From: a virus
DNA length: 22,856 bases
Strand: one strand, 5' to 3'
Virus record (IMG/VR): IMGVR_UViG_3300040788_000044
Location: 1-22,856 of that record
Within the stretch, counting starts at the first letter, position 1. The number at the start of each line of letters is the position of its first letter. This document shows, one piece after another, positions 1 to 7,559 of the stretch. Made by a program: the position numbers and the translations under genes. The notes beneath the pieces were generated by a model. That model did no database searches and was not told the origin of the DNA. It saw only the letters and a list, made by a program, of their open reading frames with translations.

Positions 1-1
1 C

Positions 2-22
2 CTGCTGTCGCTGATCTTCTGA
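2..22 (+). CDS. 3' end of an unidentified upstream gene (partial)
   Basis: The first bases read as six sense codons (LLSLIF) followed by TGA, and the HNH gene starts four bases later. That spacing fits the tight gene packing of the rest of the window, so this may be the tail end of a preceding phage gene. Six codons are too few to identify a product, and the reading could be chance. Confidence 0.2.
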   Translation: MLSLIF

Positions 23-25
23 CCA

Positions 26-364
26 GTGCCCAGCGCTCCTGTCGAGAGGCTGCGCGGCCGTTCAGGCCAGCGCCAGCGGCTGCGGCGGCTCAGACGGACC
101 AACGGGCTGTGCGAGCATTGCCTCGCTCGCGGGCGGACACGCAAGGCGGAGCGGGTAAACCACATCGTGCCGCTGGTGCGAGGTGGTAGCGACGCGGACG
201 GGAACACGGAGAACCTGTGCCTCAGCTGCGACAGGGTGGCGACGGCGAAGCAGTTCGGTTTCGAAGTTGCGAAGGGCGCGCGAGGCGTGAGTGCTTCAGG
301 CCGGCCGAGCGATCCTGATCATGCTTGGAACCGCGCTCGTTCAGGTACTGGCGAGGTTAGCTGA
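26..364 (+). CDS. HNH endonuclease, packaging-associated
   Basis: The product is a small (112 residue) HNH nuclease, GTG start. A basic Arg-rich N-terminus (residues 8-25) is followed by a zinc-knuckle pair C29/C32 (CEHC), the core NHIVPL with His46 as the expected general base, a GG turn at 53-54, and NLCLSC with Asn63, Cys65 and Cys68. The four cysteines probably hold a structural zinc. The usual last His of the motif (CxxCH) is Asp69 here, which is unusual. HNH genes next to the terminase are typical of HK97-like phages, where the enzyme works with the large terminase to cut cos-type packaging sites; that role is inferred from position. Another possible start is not obvious. The family call is secure and the exact role is not. 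Confidence 0.88.
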   Translation: MPSAPVERLRGRSGQRQRLRRLRRTNGLCEHCLARGRTRKAERVNHIVPLVRGGSDADGNTENLCLSCDRVATAKQFGFEVAKGARGVSASGRPSDPDHAWNRARSGTGEVS

Positions 365-365
365 A

Positions 366-382
366 CACCCCCCCGGGGGGTG
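366..382. other. C7G6 inverted repeat between HNH and small terminase genes
   Basis: Two perfect 8-base arms, CACCCCCC and GGGGGGTG, flank a single central C, just after the HNH stop codon. The rest of the gap (383-482) holds no ORF and no promoter that I can defend. In HK97-type phages the cohesive-end site lies beside the HNH/terminase genes, so this is a candidate cos or terminase-binding element. It could also act as a transcript hairpin, although no T-run follows it. Confidence 0.4.
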
Positions 383-482
383 AAAGTCTGGTGGCCTCGT
401 GCCCGGACACCGGAGCTCTCCACCGTGTGCACTGAGAAGAATTTCAAACCAAAAAGTTCGGGCTGATTTGCCGGGGTAGGTG

Positions 483-917
483 ATGATGGTGTCCCGGAAA
501 AAGGCCGAGCACGGCGTCGCCGAACCGGACTGGAAGCTGCTGCTGAAAGCCCCAGCAGAGCGGAAGGTGGCGGCGGCGCATTGGGAGCAGATCGTCGCGG
601 AGATGAGCGAGCGGGAGACCTTGTCGCCGCTCAACGCTCATGCAGTGCAGCGCCTGATCCTCGCCTACCTGCTGTTCGACCGTTGTTCGCTGGCGATGGC
701 CGAAGAAGGGGTGGTGACGCCGCCTCAAAAAGACAATCCAAAATCCATTCCCCGGCTCAGCGTTCACTTCCATGCGATGAAAGCCGCCGCCGCAGACGCA
801 GAGCGCCTTGAAGCGCAGCTCGGGCTGTCGCCGCAGCGGCGCAACAAGGTCGCGAAAGTGACAAAGAAGACGCGGCGCAATGTCGGTGCCGATGCCTTCC
901 TCAATGCGGGGACGTAG
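483..917 (+). CDS. terS: Terminase small subunit (P27-like)
   Basis: This DNA-recognition subunit would bind the packaging site and load the large subunit onto concatemeric DNA. The product is about 144 residues, mostly helical and charged. The central helices (about 40-75) and the C-terminal pattern LGLSPQRRNK (about 113-122) match the end of P27-family small terminases, followed by a basic tail (KVTKKTRR). The start is uncertain: GTG480, ATG483 and ATG486 follow each other, and I chose the first ATG, behind the weak GGGGTAGG ribosome-binding region. The gene sits between the HNH gene and the large terminase, which starts inside its 3' end (38-base overlap), implying translational coupling. 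Confidence 0.85.
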   Translation: MMVSRKKAEHGVAEPDWKLLLKAPAERKVAAAHWEQIVAEMSERETLSPLNAHAVQRLILAYLLFDRCSLAMAEEGVVTPPQKDNPKSIPRLSVHFHAMKAAAADAERLEAQLGLSPQRRNKVAKVTKKTRRNVGADAFLNAGT

Positions 918-2739
918 AGCCAAGGGGCCGACAGACCCGGTCTCTGCATGGGCGAAAGCCGCCGTCTCCGGAGATTTCGTGACAGGCGAGCTGGTGCGTC
1001 ATGCTGCCGAGCGACATTTACGCGACCTCGTCGATGCCAAGAAGAACGGATATTTCTGGCGCCCGGAGCTGGCGCAACGCGCGATAGATTTCTTCCCGTC
1101 GGTCTTCACGATCACGGACGGACCGGCGGAAGGAAAGCCGTTCAACCTCATACCCTACCAGCTGTTCGTGGTCGGATCACTGATGGGCTGGGTGAATGCG
1201 GAAGGCCGCTGGCGCTTCCGGTCCGGCTATGTCGAAACGGGAAAGGGTCAGGCCAAATCGCCCATGATGGCAGGGCTTGGACTCTATGCGATGGGCTGGT
1301 GCGGCTTCCGCCGTTCTCAAGTCTACTCGATCGCCGCAAACAAGCAGACCTCGATGGTGCTGTTCAAGGACGCAACGGCGATGTGCCGCGCACCGGTGCC
1401 AGGCTATAGCGACGAGGAAGCGCTCGAGCAGCTGGGCCATGTCGTCATTCGCGGCGAAGGCGACAACGCCTGGAAGATCGAGCATCCGGCCTCGCAATCG
1501 TTCTTCCTACCGCTGGCGGACGGGAAGCAGCAATCGGGGCCGCGGCCGCGCATGGTGCTGGCCGACGAGATACACGAGTTCTCTTCGGTCGATCAGATCG
1601 AGACCTGGCAGCGCGCAATCGACAAGATTGCGGGCAGCGCCATGATGGTGCTGGGCAGCAATACGCCGGCGACGTCGCAGCATGTCGGAACGGAGATTTC
1701 GGAAGCGGCGCAGGCCGTCGCGCGCGGGGATCTGAAAAACGAGACGGCTTTCGCCTTCGTTGCGCGGACCGACAAGAAAGACCGGGAGACGGTCTTCGAG
1801 AACGAGGATTGCTGGCCGAAGTCATTGCCGGCGCTGGGCATCACCTATCCGGTGACGAACATCCGCGAGGCGGTCGCGACTGCGAAAACGCGGCTTTCGA
1901 CGGCGAGTTCGGTCAAGCGGCTGTATTTCGGAATACCCACCGGAGCGGCGGATTTCTGGATCGACGAAGATGTCTGGGCGGCAGTCCAGGGCGAGGTCGA
2001 CGAAGAAACGCTGGAAGCGCTTCGGGGCTGCCCCTGCTGGCTCTCACTCGATTTGTCGAAGAAGAATGACCTTACCGCGCTGACCGCAACCTGGCGGGAT
2101 GGGGCAGGCATCCTCTGGCAGAAGACCTGGTACTGGACGACCAAAGTCGGCCTGCCGGACCGGGCCAAAGCCGACCAGGCTCCATATGAGGACTGGGTCG
2201 AGCAAGGCTGGCTGACAGCCGTCGACGGAGCCACGATCGACAAGAGTTACGTCGCTGCGCAGGTCGCGGCGATCTGCGCCGAATACGATGTTGTCGAGCT
2301 CGTCTTCGACCCGGCGCAAATGGCCGATTTCGAGACGGCCTGCGAAGACATCGGCCTGCCCGCGTGGCGGTATCTCGGACCGGACAAGCCCACGGGAGAC
2401 GGGTTGAAGATGGTTTCGCATGCGCAGGGCACGCGGGTAGTCTTCGAAGACCGACAATACTGCATGCCCCGCTCGATCGAGCGCTACGAAGACCGGATTT
2501 TGAAGGGAACAATCGTGATCGATCATTCCCCCATCACTTACAGCTGCGCGGCGAACGCCGCGATAACGGAAGACGGGATGAAGAACCGCGCGTTCGACAA
2601 GAAGCGATCGCGCGGCCGTATCGACGGTGTGGTGACCGGAGCGATGGGGGTCGGGGCGGCCGACGGCGCGGAACTGGGCGGAAAAGCCTATGGCGGCTCG
2701 TTCTTCGTCGACCTGGACGATGACGAGGACGCCAGGTGA
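880..2739 (+). CDS. terL: Terminase large subunit (HK97-like)
   Basis: This is the ATP-driven packaging motor and headful/cos nuclease. At 619 residues it has the normal two-domain length. ATPase domain: a degenerate Walker A at 119-127 (ETGKGQAKS), Walker B at 225-234 (MVLADEIHEF) with the catalytic Glu directly after Asp, and a coupling motif LGSNT at 258-262. RNase H-like nuclease domain: Asp391 in LSLDLSKKND, Asp477 in LVFDPAQ and Asp582 in GRIDGVV are the probable metal-binding residues. The start at 880 overlaps the small terminase; ATGs at 892 and 904 are alternatives that would shorten the overlap without touching any domain. The next gene, the portal, starts within its stop codon (GTGA). 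Confidence 0.97.
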   Translation: MSVPMPSSMRGRRAKGPTDPVSAWAKAAVSGDFVTGELVRHAAERHLRDLVDAKKNGYFWRPELAQRAIDFFPSVFTITDGPAEGKPFNLIPYQLFVVGSLMGWVNAEGRWRFRSGYVETGKGQAKSPMMAGLGLYAMGWCGFRRSQVYSIAANKQTSMVLFKDATAMCRAPVPGYSDEEALEQLGHVVIRGEGDNAWKIEHPASQSFFLPLADGKQQSGPRPRMVLADEIHEFSSVDQIETWQRAIDKIAGSAMMVLGSNTPATSQHVGTEISEAAQAVARGDLKNETAFAFVARTDKKDRETVFENEDCWPKSLPALGITYPVTNIREAVATAKTRLSTASSVKRLYFGIPTGAADFWIDEDVWAAVQGEVDEETLEALRGCPCWLSLDLSKKNDLTALTATWRDGAGILWQKTWYWTTKVGLPDRAKADQAPYEDWVEQGWLTAVDGATIDKSYVAAQVAAICAEYDVVELVFDPAQMADFETACEDIGLPAWRYLGPDKPTGDGLKMVSHAQGTRVVFEDRQYCMPRSIERYEDRILKGTIVIDHSPITYSCAANAAITEDGMKNRAFDKKRSRGRIDGVVTGAMGVGAADGAELGGKAYGGSFFVDLDDDEDAR

Positions 2740-4046
2740 GCTTGGCGGGATACCGTCTTTCGGCGGCAGCAGCGGCGGCAGCGGCGAAACAGGACGCGCA
2801 AATCAGCAACGCGACTGACAGCGCGGCGGTTGTCTCTGGACCGAGCGACGTGTTCGAATGGTTCGGCGGGGGAGGGAGTGCCGCCGGCATGTCCGTCACT
2901 CCTGAAACAGCGATGCGTTCGTCGACGGTGTGGCGATGCGTGACACTGATCAGCGGAGCGATGATGTCGGCCGTCCTCGGGGTCTATGAGCGCCTGCCCG
3001 ACGGCGGGCGGCGACCGGTTCCAGATCACCCTTATAACCGTTTCCTGCAGCTCGAGCCGAACGACGACATGAGCGGACCAGAGCTGATCGAACTCGAAGC
3101 GATCGCCATGCTGCTGCGCGGCAATGGCTATGGCTTGATGCGCGTCGAGCGGAACGGGACGATGACCGGCATCGACTATTTCCACCCGATCCGGGTGATG
3201 CCGTTCCGTTCGTCGGACCGATCGGTCTGGTACCGGTTCACGAACGAGGACGGGACGACCGAGGACCATCACAATAGTTACGTGCTGCACTTCCGTGCGC
3301 CCGGACGCCATATCGACGGCATCCGCGGCTTGTCGGCCATCAGCTATCATGCCCAGTCGATCGGCATCAATCTGGCGACCCGCGAGTACACGTCCGGCCA
3401 GTTCGAGCGCGGGCTGCTGACCAATGATTATTTCTCGTTTCCCGAAGGGATAACCGAAGAGCAGCGCGCCGCGTTCAAGGAGTTCCTGCGACGGCGCGCC
3501 GCCGGCGTGATGAACTCCCACAACCCGCTGCTGCTGGAACAGGGGGCGGAGTGGAAGCGCGTTTCCGTCTCGGCGAAGGACGCGCAGCTGCTCGAGCTGT
3601 TGCAGTATTCAGTCGTCGACGTCGCGCGCATTTTCGGCGTGCCGCCACACATGGTTGGCGAGACTTCCGCGGCGACGACCTGGGGAACGGGCATCGAGTC
3701 GATGACGACCGGCTTCAAGCTGTTCACCGTGATGCCGCACATGCGACGGTTCGCGAAGGAACTAACCCGAAAGCTGTTTCCGATCTCCGGCGCCAAAGTA
3801 TCCAGCCTGTTCATCGATTTCGACCCCGACGCCATCCAGGTCGGCGATGCAAAATCCCAAGGCGAATATTTCAGCCGGGCGCTCGGCGGCAACCAGCTGC
3901 CGGGCTGGATGAGCCGTAACGAAGTCCGCCGGGCGAAGAACCTGCCACCGATCGATGACGGCGACGAAGTTTATTATCCGACGGGCGCAGAGCCCGCCGC
4001 CCCCGATGCGCGCCAGACATCGGCGCCGAACGAACCCGAGGAGTAG
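2736..4046 (+). CDS. Portal protein (HK97 family)
   Basis: This protein forms the dodecameric ring at the capsid vertex through which DNA passes and to which the neck attaches. At 436 residues it is usual for HK97-type portals. Diagnostic stretches are STVWRCVTLIS near residue 63, LLRGNGYGLM near 127, DVARIFGVPPHMVG near 295, and SRNEVRRAKNLPPIDDGDE in the C-terminal clip region. The N-terminus carries a run of eight alanines after LSA, in a probably disordered arm. The GTG start overlaps the terminase stop by four bases, so the two are translationally coupled. The C-terminal end is Pro/Glu-rich and probably flexible. Confidence 0.97.
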   Translation: MSLAGYRLSAAAAAAAAKQDAQISNATDSAAVVSGPSDVFEWFGGGGSAAGMSVTPETAMRSSTVWRCVTLISGAMMSAVLGVYERLPDGGRRPVPDHPYNRFLQLEPNDDMSGPELIELEAIAMLLRGNGYGLMRVERNGTMTGIDYFHPIRVMPFRSSDRSVWYRFTNEDGTTEDHHNSYVLHFRAPGRHIDGIRGLSAISYHAQSIGINLATREYTSGQFERGLLTNDYFSFPEGITEEQRAAFKEFLRRRAAGVMNSHNPLLLEQGAEWKRVSVSAKDAQLLELLQYSVVDVARIFGVPPHMVGETSAATTWGTGIESMTTGFKLFTVMPHMRRFAKELTRKLFPISGAKVSSLFIDFDPDAIQVGDAKSQGEYFSRALGGNQLPGWMSRNEVRRAKNLPPIDDGDEVYYPTGAEPAAPDARQTSAPNEPEE

Positions 4047-4053
4047 CCCGACC

Positions 4054-4773
4054 ATGCACCGCAAGCTGTTCAACCTGGCCCAGGCCAATGCCGGAAAGGG
4101 GGCGGGTATCCGTTCGGAGACCGACGGGGACGTTGCCAACATCTATGTCTACGACATTATCGACGCGTACTGGGGCATCAGCGCGCAGGACTTTGTCCGG
4201 ACAGTCGCGAACATCGAGGGCGGCACCGTCAACCTTCACATCAACAGCCCGGGCGGCGACGTGTTCGAAGCACGCGCGATGATGGCGGCGATCGCCGAGC
4301 ACAAAGCGACATTCACGGCCAAAATCGACGGTCTGTGTGCGTCGGCCGCCACGGCGCTATCGCTGGCCTGCGACACGGTCGAGATCGTCGAGGGCGGTTT
4401 CTACATGATCCACAAGGCCTGGACGCTGGCGCTCGGCAATGCCGACGATATGCGCGCGTCAGCCGATCTGCTCGACAAGGTCGACGGGGTTCTGGCGGAT
4501 GGCTACGCGAAGAAGGCCGGCATGGATCGCGAAGCCGTCATCGCCGCGATGGCGGCCGAGACCTGGTACACCGCCGAGGAGGCGTTCGAGGCAGGGTTCG
4601 CAGACGCCGTGATCGAGATCGGCGGCGCCAAGAACGCCGCGCTGGGCTTCGACGTCAAAGCCTACGACAATGCGCCCAGTGCGCTGACCGAGACCCCTGC
4701 CGAGCCGGACTGGAACGCCGCGTTAGCGCGCCGCTCAGCCCGCGCCCGGCTTTACGAACGATCGGCCGCCTGA
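4054..4773 (+). CDS. Prohead protease, ClpP-like (S14 family)
   Basis: This is a ClpP-type serine protease of 239 residues that would cut the scaffold/delta domain from the capsid protein during head maturation. Visible features are NSPGGDV at 64-70 (oxyanion loop), GLCASAAT at 93-100 with nucleophile Ser97, and MIHKAW at 118-123 with catalytic His120. The third catalytic residue, an Asp, should lie in the following helix LLDKVDGVLADGYAKKAG. I chose ATG4054 over an in-frame upstream start at 3955, because the ClpP fold begins after it, the earlier start would overlap the portal by 92 bases, and CGAGGAG lies upstream. The gene is placed between portal and capsid, as in HK97. Protease and scaffold are not fused here. 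Confidence 0.94.
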   Translation: MHRKLFNLAQANAGKGAGIRSETDGDVANIYVYDIIDAYWGISAQDFVRTVANIEGGTVNLHINSPGGDVFEARAMMAAIAEHKATFTAKIDGLCASAATALSLACDTVEIVEGGFYMIHKAWTLALGNADDMRASADLLDKVDGVLADGYAKKAGMDREAVIAAMAAETWYTAEEAFEAGFADAVIEIGGAKNAALGFDVKAYDNAPSALTETPAEPDWNAALARRSARARLYERSAA

Positions 4774-4819
4774 CGCAGCCGTTCCGCACCCGGCGCCGGT
4801 CCCCCGGACGCCAACTCAG

Positions 4820-4842
4820 CCCCGCCAACCGGCGGGGTTTTT
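4820..4842 (+). terminator. Intrinsic terminator-like hairpin before the major capsid gene
   Basis: CCCCGCC (4820-4826) pairs perfectly with GGCGGGG (4831-4837) around an AACC loop, followed at once by TTTTT. This is the classic form of a rho-independent terminator. It ends 15 bases before the capsid ATG, so the capsid ribosome-binding site lies just downstream. It may limit read-through, or act as an RNA processing or stability element at the 5' end of capsid mRNA. No clear promoter is visible between the hairpin and the gene. Confidence 0.7.
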
Positions 4843-4857
4843 CTTTGGAGACAGTAC

Positions 4858-6111
4858 ATGAGCAATATCAAAGCGCTTCGGGACCAGCGCGCCGCGAAGG
4901 CAACGGAAGCCCGCAACCTGCTGGACCAGAACACCGGCGACGCCTTCACCAAGGAGATCGAGGCGCAGATCGACACGATCTACGAGGAGATCGACCGGAT
5001 TGATGCACAGATCACGCGCGCCGAGAGGCAAGCCAAGATCGACGGCGACGCCGCTCTGAACGAGAACGACGCCGAAACCGCCGAGCGGGTCCGGGCCGGC
5101 ATGACGCCCGACCAGCGCGAGCAGCGGGACCGTTACTCCGCCGCTTTCCGCGCGTTCATCCTCAACGGCGAGCGTGGCCTCACCCGCGAAGACGCTGACG
5201 CGCTGCGCGCCGGTTCAGTCCAGAACGCACAGTCGACGGGTAGCGGCGCTGCCGGCGGTTACCTGGTTCCGGAAGGATGGGGTGGGCAGCTGCTCGAAGC
5301 GCTTGCCGAGTTCGGCGGAATGCGCGAAGCGGCAACGGTCTTCTCTACCTCGGGCGGCAACCCGATCCCCTGGCCTACCGTGGACGAGACCGCCGTGGAA
5401 GGTGAGCTCGTGCCAGAGAACCAGGCGGCTACCGTCGGCGACATGACCTTCGGCACGACGCAGATTGGTGCCTACAAGTTCAGCTCGAAGATCGTCGCGA
5501 TCCCGTTCGAGCTGCTGCAGGATCAGGGGCCGGGTGTCGACATCGAGGCGTTTACCCGGCGTGCACTCGCGCAGCGCATCGCCCGCATCACGAACCGCCT
5601 GTTCACGACGGGCACCGGCACGGCTCAGCCCCAGGGCGTCGTCACCGGCGCAACTGTGGGACGTGCAGGTGCGGCAGGGCAGACGGCTTCGATCACTTAC
5701 GATGATCTGGTCGATCTCGAGCACTCGGTCGATCCGGCGTACCGTTCCATGCCGGGCGTCAGCTTCATGTTCCACGACACGACGCTGCGCCAGCTCAAGA
5801 AGCAGAAGGATGGCGATGGCCGGCCGCTGTGGGTACCCGGCATCTCGGTCAAGGAACCGGACACGCTGCTTGGCTACCGCTACCGCATCAACCAGCACAT
5901 GCCGCAGATGGCTGCGAGCGCGAAGTCCGTCCTGTTCGGCGACTTCTCGCAGTACCTGATCCGCGACATCATGCAGGTGACGCTGTTCCGGTTCGACGAT
6001 AGCGCCTTCATCACCAAGGGCCAGATCGGTTTCCTTGCGTGGAGCCGCCACGATGGCCGCCTGGTGAGCGCCGGTGCGCCCATCAAGGCCTACCAGAACG
6101 CCGCCGCCTAA
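4858..6111 (+). CDS. Major capsid protein (HK97 fold)
   Basis: This shell protein has 417 residues. The first ~75 residues are highly charged and heptad-like (RDQRAAKATEARNLL, then IDTIYEEIDRIDAQI), matching the N-terminal scaffolding delta domain that the protease removes. After a Gly/Ser linker (STGSGAAGG, about 122-130), the HK97-fold body begins with GYLVPEGWGGQLLEAL. Later stretches TTGTGTAQPQGV, LWVPGISVKEPDTLLGYRY and VLFGDFSQYLIRD are characteristic of this family. The cleavage site is inferred to lie in or before the linker. GGAGACA precedes the ATG. A terminator-like hairpin sits just upstream and two hairpins follow, so this highly expressed gene appears bracketed by RNA structure. 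Confidence 0.97.
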   Translation: MSNIKALRDQRAAKATEARNLLDQNTGDAFTKEIEAQIDTIYEEIDRIDAQITRAERQAKIDGDAALNENDAETAERVRAGMTPDQREQRDRYSAAFRAFILNGERGLTREDADALRAGSVQNAQSTGSGAAGGYLVPEGWGGQLLEALAEFGGMREAATVFSTSGGNPIPWPTVDETAVEGELVPENQAATVGDMTFGTTQIGAYKFSSKIVAIPFELLQDQGPGVDIEAFTRRALAQRIARITNRLFTTGTGTAQPQGVVTGATVGRAGAAGQTASITYDDLVDLEHSVDPAYRSMPGVSFMFHDTTLRQLKKQKDGDGRPLWVPGISVKEPDTLLGYRYRINQHMPQMAASAKSVLFGDFSQYLIRDIMQVTLFRFDDSAFITKGQIGFLAWSRHDGRLVSAGAPIKAYQNAAA

Positions 6112-6126
6112 GCGGTAGATACGAGA

Positions 6127-6150
6127 GCCGGGCGGGGCGACCCGTCCGGC
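6127..6150 (+). terminator. GC-rich hairpin after the capsid gene
   Basis: GCCGGGCGG (6127-6135) pairs with CCGTCCGGC (6142-6150), nine pairs with one G-U. Only a three-T run follows, so it would be a weak intrinsic terminator or an mRNA 3'-end protector for capsid transcripts. Confidence 0.45.
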
Positions 6151-6158
6151 CTTTCGCC

Positions 6159-6178
6159 GAGCGCCGTCAGCGGCGCTC
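6159..6178 (+). other. Second perfect hairpin after the capsid gene
   Basis: GAGCGCCG (6159-6166) and CGGCGCTC (6171-6178) form an uninterrupted 8-base stem with a TCAG tetraloop. It lies 17 bases before the next start codon and just upstream of that gene's ribosome-binding site (GGGAGAAAG). No T-run follows, so a terminator role is unlikely. A role in mRNA stability or translation is inference. Confidence 0.45.
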
Positions 6179-6195
6179 CGCGAAGGGAGAAAGAC

Positions 6196-6519
6196 ATGTC
6201 CAGCAAGCGTAAACCCGTCCCTGCCGCCAGCGAGCGCACTCCGGCCGAAGTCGAAGCGACCGAAGCCACTGTCGAGGAGGCGAAAGTCGAAGAGAGTTCG
6301 ACAGATGAGCCGAAAGGCGACGACAATCCGAAATCAGACGAGACAACGGGCAAGAACACACAAACCGGCGAAAGCATCGAAGCCCGTGTTCTGGTTGCGT
6401 TCGATGGTCATGCTCCCAATGACGTCATTCGGGTGAGCGAGAACGAGCGCGACCGGCTGGTTCGCGAAGGACGGTTGGATCCCCATCCGGCCGCCGTCGA
6501 GTACGCCAAAGGTCTGTAG
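6196..6519 (+). CDS. Small acidic protein of the head-neck region, unknown
   Basis: I do not recognise a named family with certainty. The 107-residue product has a long, low-complexity, Glu/Thr/Ser/Lys-rich first half (about residues 10-58) with no aromatics, likely disordered. A compact C-terminal segment follows, beginning ARVLVAFDGHAPNDVIRVSE, with the look of a small beta domain. Small proteins with this kind of C-terminal segment are common between capsid and connector genes in HK97-like phages. The gene is preceded by a good ribosome-binding site and followed three bases later by the connector gene. A head-associated structural or assembly role is inferred from position only. Confidence 0.75.
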   Translation: MSSKRKPVPAASERTPAEVEATEATVEEAKVEESSTDEPKGDDNPKSDETTGKNTQTGESIEARVLVAFDGHAPNDVIRVSENERDRLVREGRLDPHPAAVEYAKGL

Positions 6520-6522
6520 GCG

Positions 6523-6849
6523 ATGCTCGAGCCGATCACCCTGGACGAGGTCAAGGACGATCTGCGCCTCGACCAGGAGGACGACGCTCACGATCTTCAC
6601 CTCGACCAGTTGATCACGGCGGCGCGGCGGATGGTGGAGCTGCGGACGAACCGGAGCTTTAGCGGTGACGTCCCGACACTGGACGGCGACGATCGCATTC
6701 TTGCGAAGCGAGCGATCAGCCAGATCGTTGCGCACTGGTTCACCAATTCGGAGGCGGCGACGATGGACGCACGCGGCACGCCGGCCGAACTGCCGCTATC
6801 GGCAGGTTGGATCATCCAGTCGCTGCGCAAGTGGGATGCTGGAGAATGA
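6523..6849 (+). CDS. Head-tail connector (HK97 gp6-like adaptor)
   Basis: The product would form the ring that docks under the portal. At 108 residues it matches gp6-like adaptors, including the opening LEPITLDEVKDDLRLDQEDD, then a helix LDQLITAARRMVELRTNRSF and a second long helix (ILAKRAISQIVAHWF). The alternation of the LxxVKxxLRxD start and two helices is the signature of the family. It begins just after the acidic protein and its stop overlaps the ATG of the head-closure gene (ATGA), as in a coupled neck operon. Confidence 0.9.
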   Translation: MLEPITLDEVKDDLRLDQEDDAHDLHLDQLITAARRMVELRTNRSFSGDVPTLDGDDRILAKRAISQIVAHWFTNSEAATMDARGTPAELPLSAGWIIQSLRKWDAGE

Positions 6850-7172
6850 TCCGCGCCGGGTCACTCGACAAGCGCATCATGTTCCAGTGGATGGAGACGC
6901 GCGAGAACGAGTTCGGCGAGCCAGTGGCGCATGCTCCACAGGTGCTCGGCAAAACTTGGGCGAAGGTGATTTACGGCAAGGGGTCGGAGCGGCGCGCCGC
7001 CGCCGTCGAGGGTAGCGCCCTGCCCGCGACGTTCCAGGTTCGCGATAGTGCGCTGTCGCGCTCGATCGACACATCCATGCAGATTGCGTTCGATGGTGCG
7101 AACTGGGACATCGAGAGTAATGTGCCCTGGGGCAGGGATGGCCGGGAAATCACCGCCACGAGGCTGTCATGA
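6846..7172 (+). CDS. Head closure / head-tail adaptor protein (SPP1 gp16-like)
   Basis: A beta-rich protein of 108 residues. The beginning, IRAGSLDKRIMFQ, is the usual N-terminal strand of the phage head-tail joining family (AGxLxxRIxxQ), followed by a strand with TWAKVIYGKGSER and a mid-protein ATFQVRDS strand. This family seals the head after packaging and bridges the connector to the tail. An in-frame start at 6807 exists, but it would lie deep in the connector gene; ATG6846 gives the standard four-base overlap and the expected family start. Confidence 0.88.
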   Translation: MIRAGSLDKRIMFQWMETRENEFGEPVAHAPQVLGKTWAKVIYGKGSERRAAAVEGSALPATFQVRDSALSRSIDTSMQIAFDGANWDIESNVPWGRDGREITATRLS

Positions 7173-7558
7173 AGCTCAAGCTCTCCGGCGGTGAAGAGGC
7201 GCTTCGAAATCTCGAATACGTCACACAGAGCACCGGCGAACACCACCTGAGAGCCGACGCGCTCGAAGCCATTCAGCCGATCGTCGAAGACGCGAGAAAG
7301 CTAGCCCCCGTCGGTCAAGGCGATCTTCGTGACAGCATCGAGGGAACGATATTTGACGACGGCACGGTCGGCGTGATCATTGGCGACTGGAAAGGTCACT
7401 TTTTCGAGTTCGGCACGGTAAATATGCGCGCGACGCCGATGCTGATCCCGGCTGTCGAGGCCAACTCCGAACAGGTGCTTGACGCCTTCGGCGAGCGGAT
7501 CGCAGTGCGGATTAGCGGATCTTTCAATCCGCGCGCCGGCCTACGCGTGGATCTTTGA
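7169..7558 (+). CDS. HK97 gp10-like neck/tail completion protein
   Basis: The 129-residue protein has the pattern of the HK97-gp10 family: a helix (ALEAIQPIVEDARKLAPV), a GDLRDSI strand, then a buried strand ending HFFEFGTVNMRATPMLIPAVEAN. The EFGT and AxPMLxPA parts are the most conserved in that family. These proteins sit at the neck where head and tail join, probably as a tail-completion component. It overlaps the preceding gene by four bases (ATGA) and abuts the next. Confidence 0.9.
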   Translation: MKLKLSGGEEALRNLEYVTQSTGEHHLRADALEAIQPIVEDARKLAPVGQGDLRDSIEGTIFDDGTVGVIIGDWKGHFFEFGTVNMRATPMLIPAVEANSEQVLDAFGERIAVRISGSFNPRAGLRVDL

Positions 7559-7559
7559 C

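Noticed and set aside
383-479. Possible promoter before the small terminase gene
   Set aside because: The AT-richer stretch near 440-470 has no convincing pair of -35/-10 boxes at proper spacing, and sigma specificity of the host is not known.
5215-6051. 278-residue minus-strand frame inside the capsid gene
   Set aside because: It lies wholly within the capsid gene, with no motif and no spacing that fits a gene; a codon-bias shadow.
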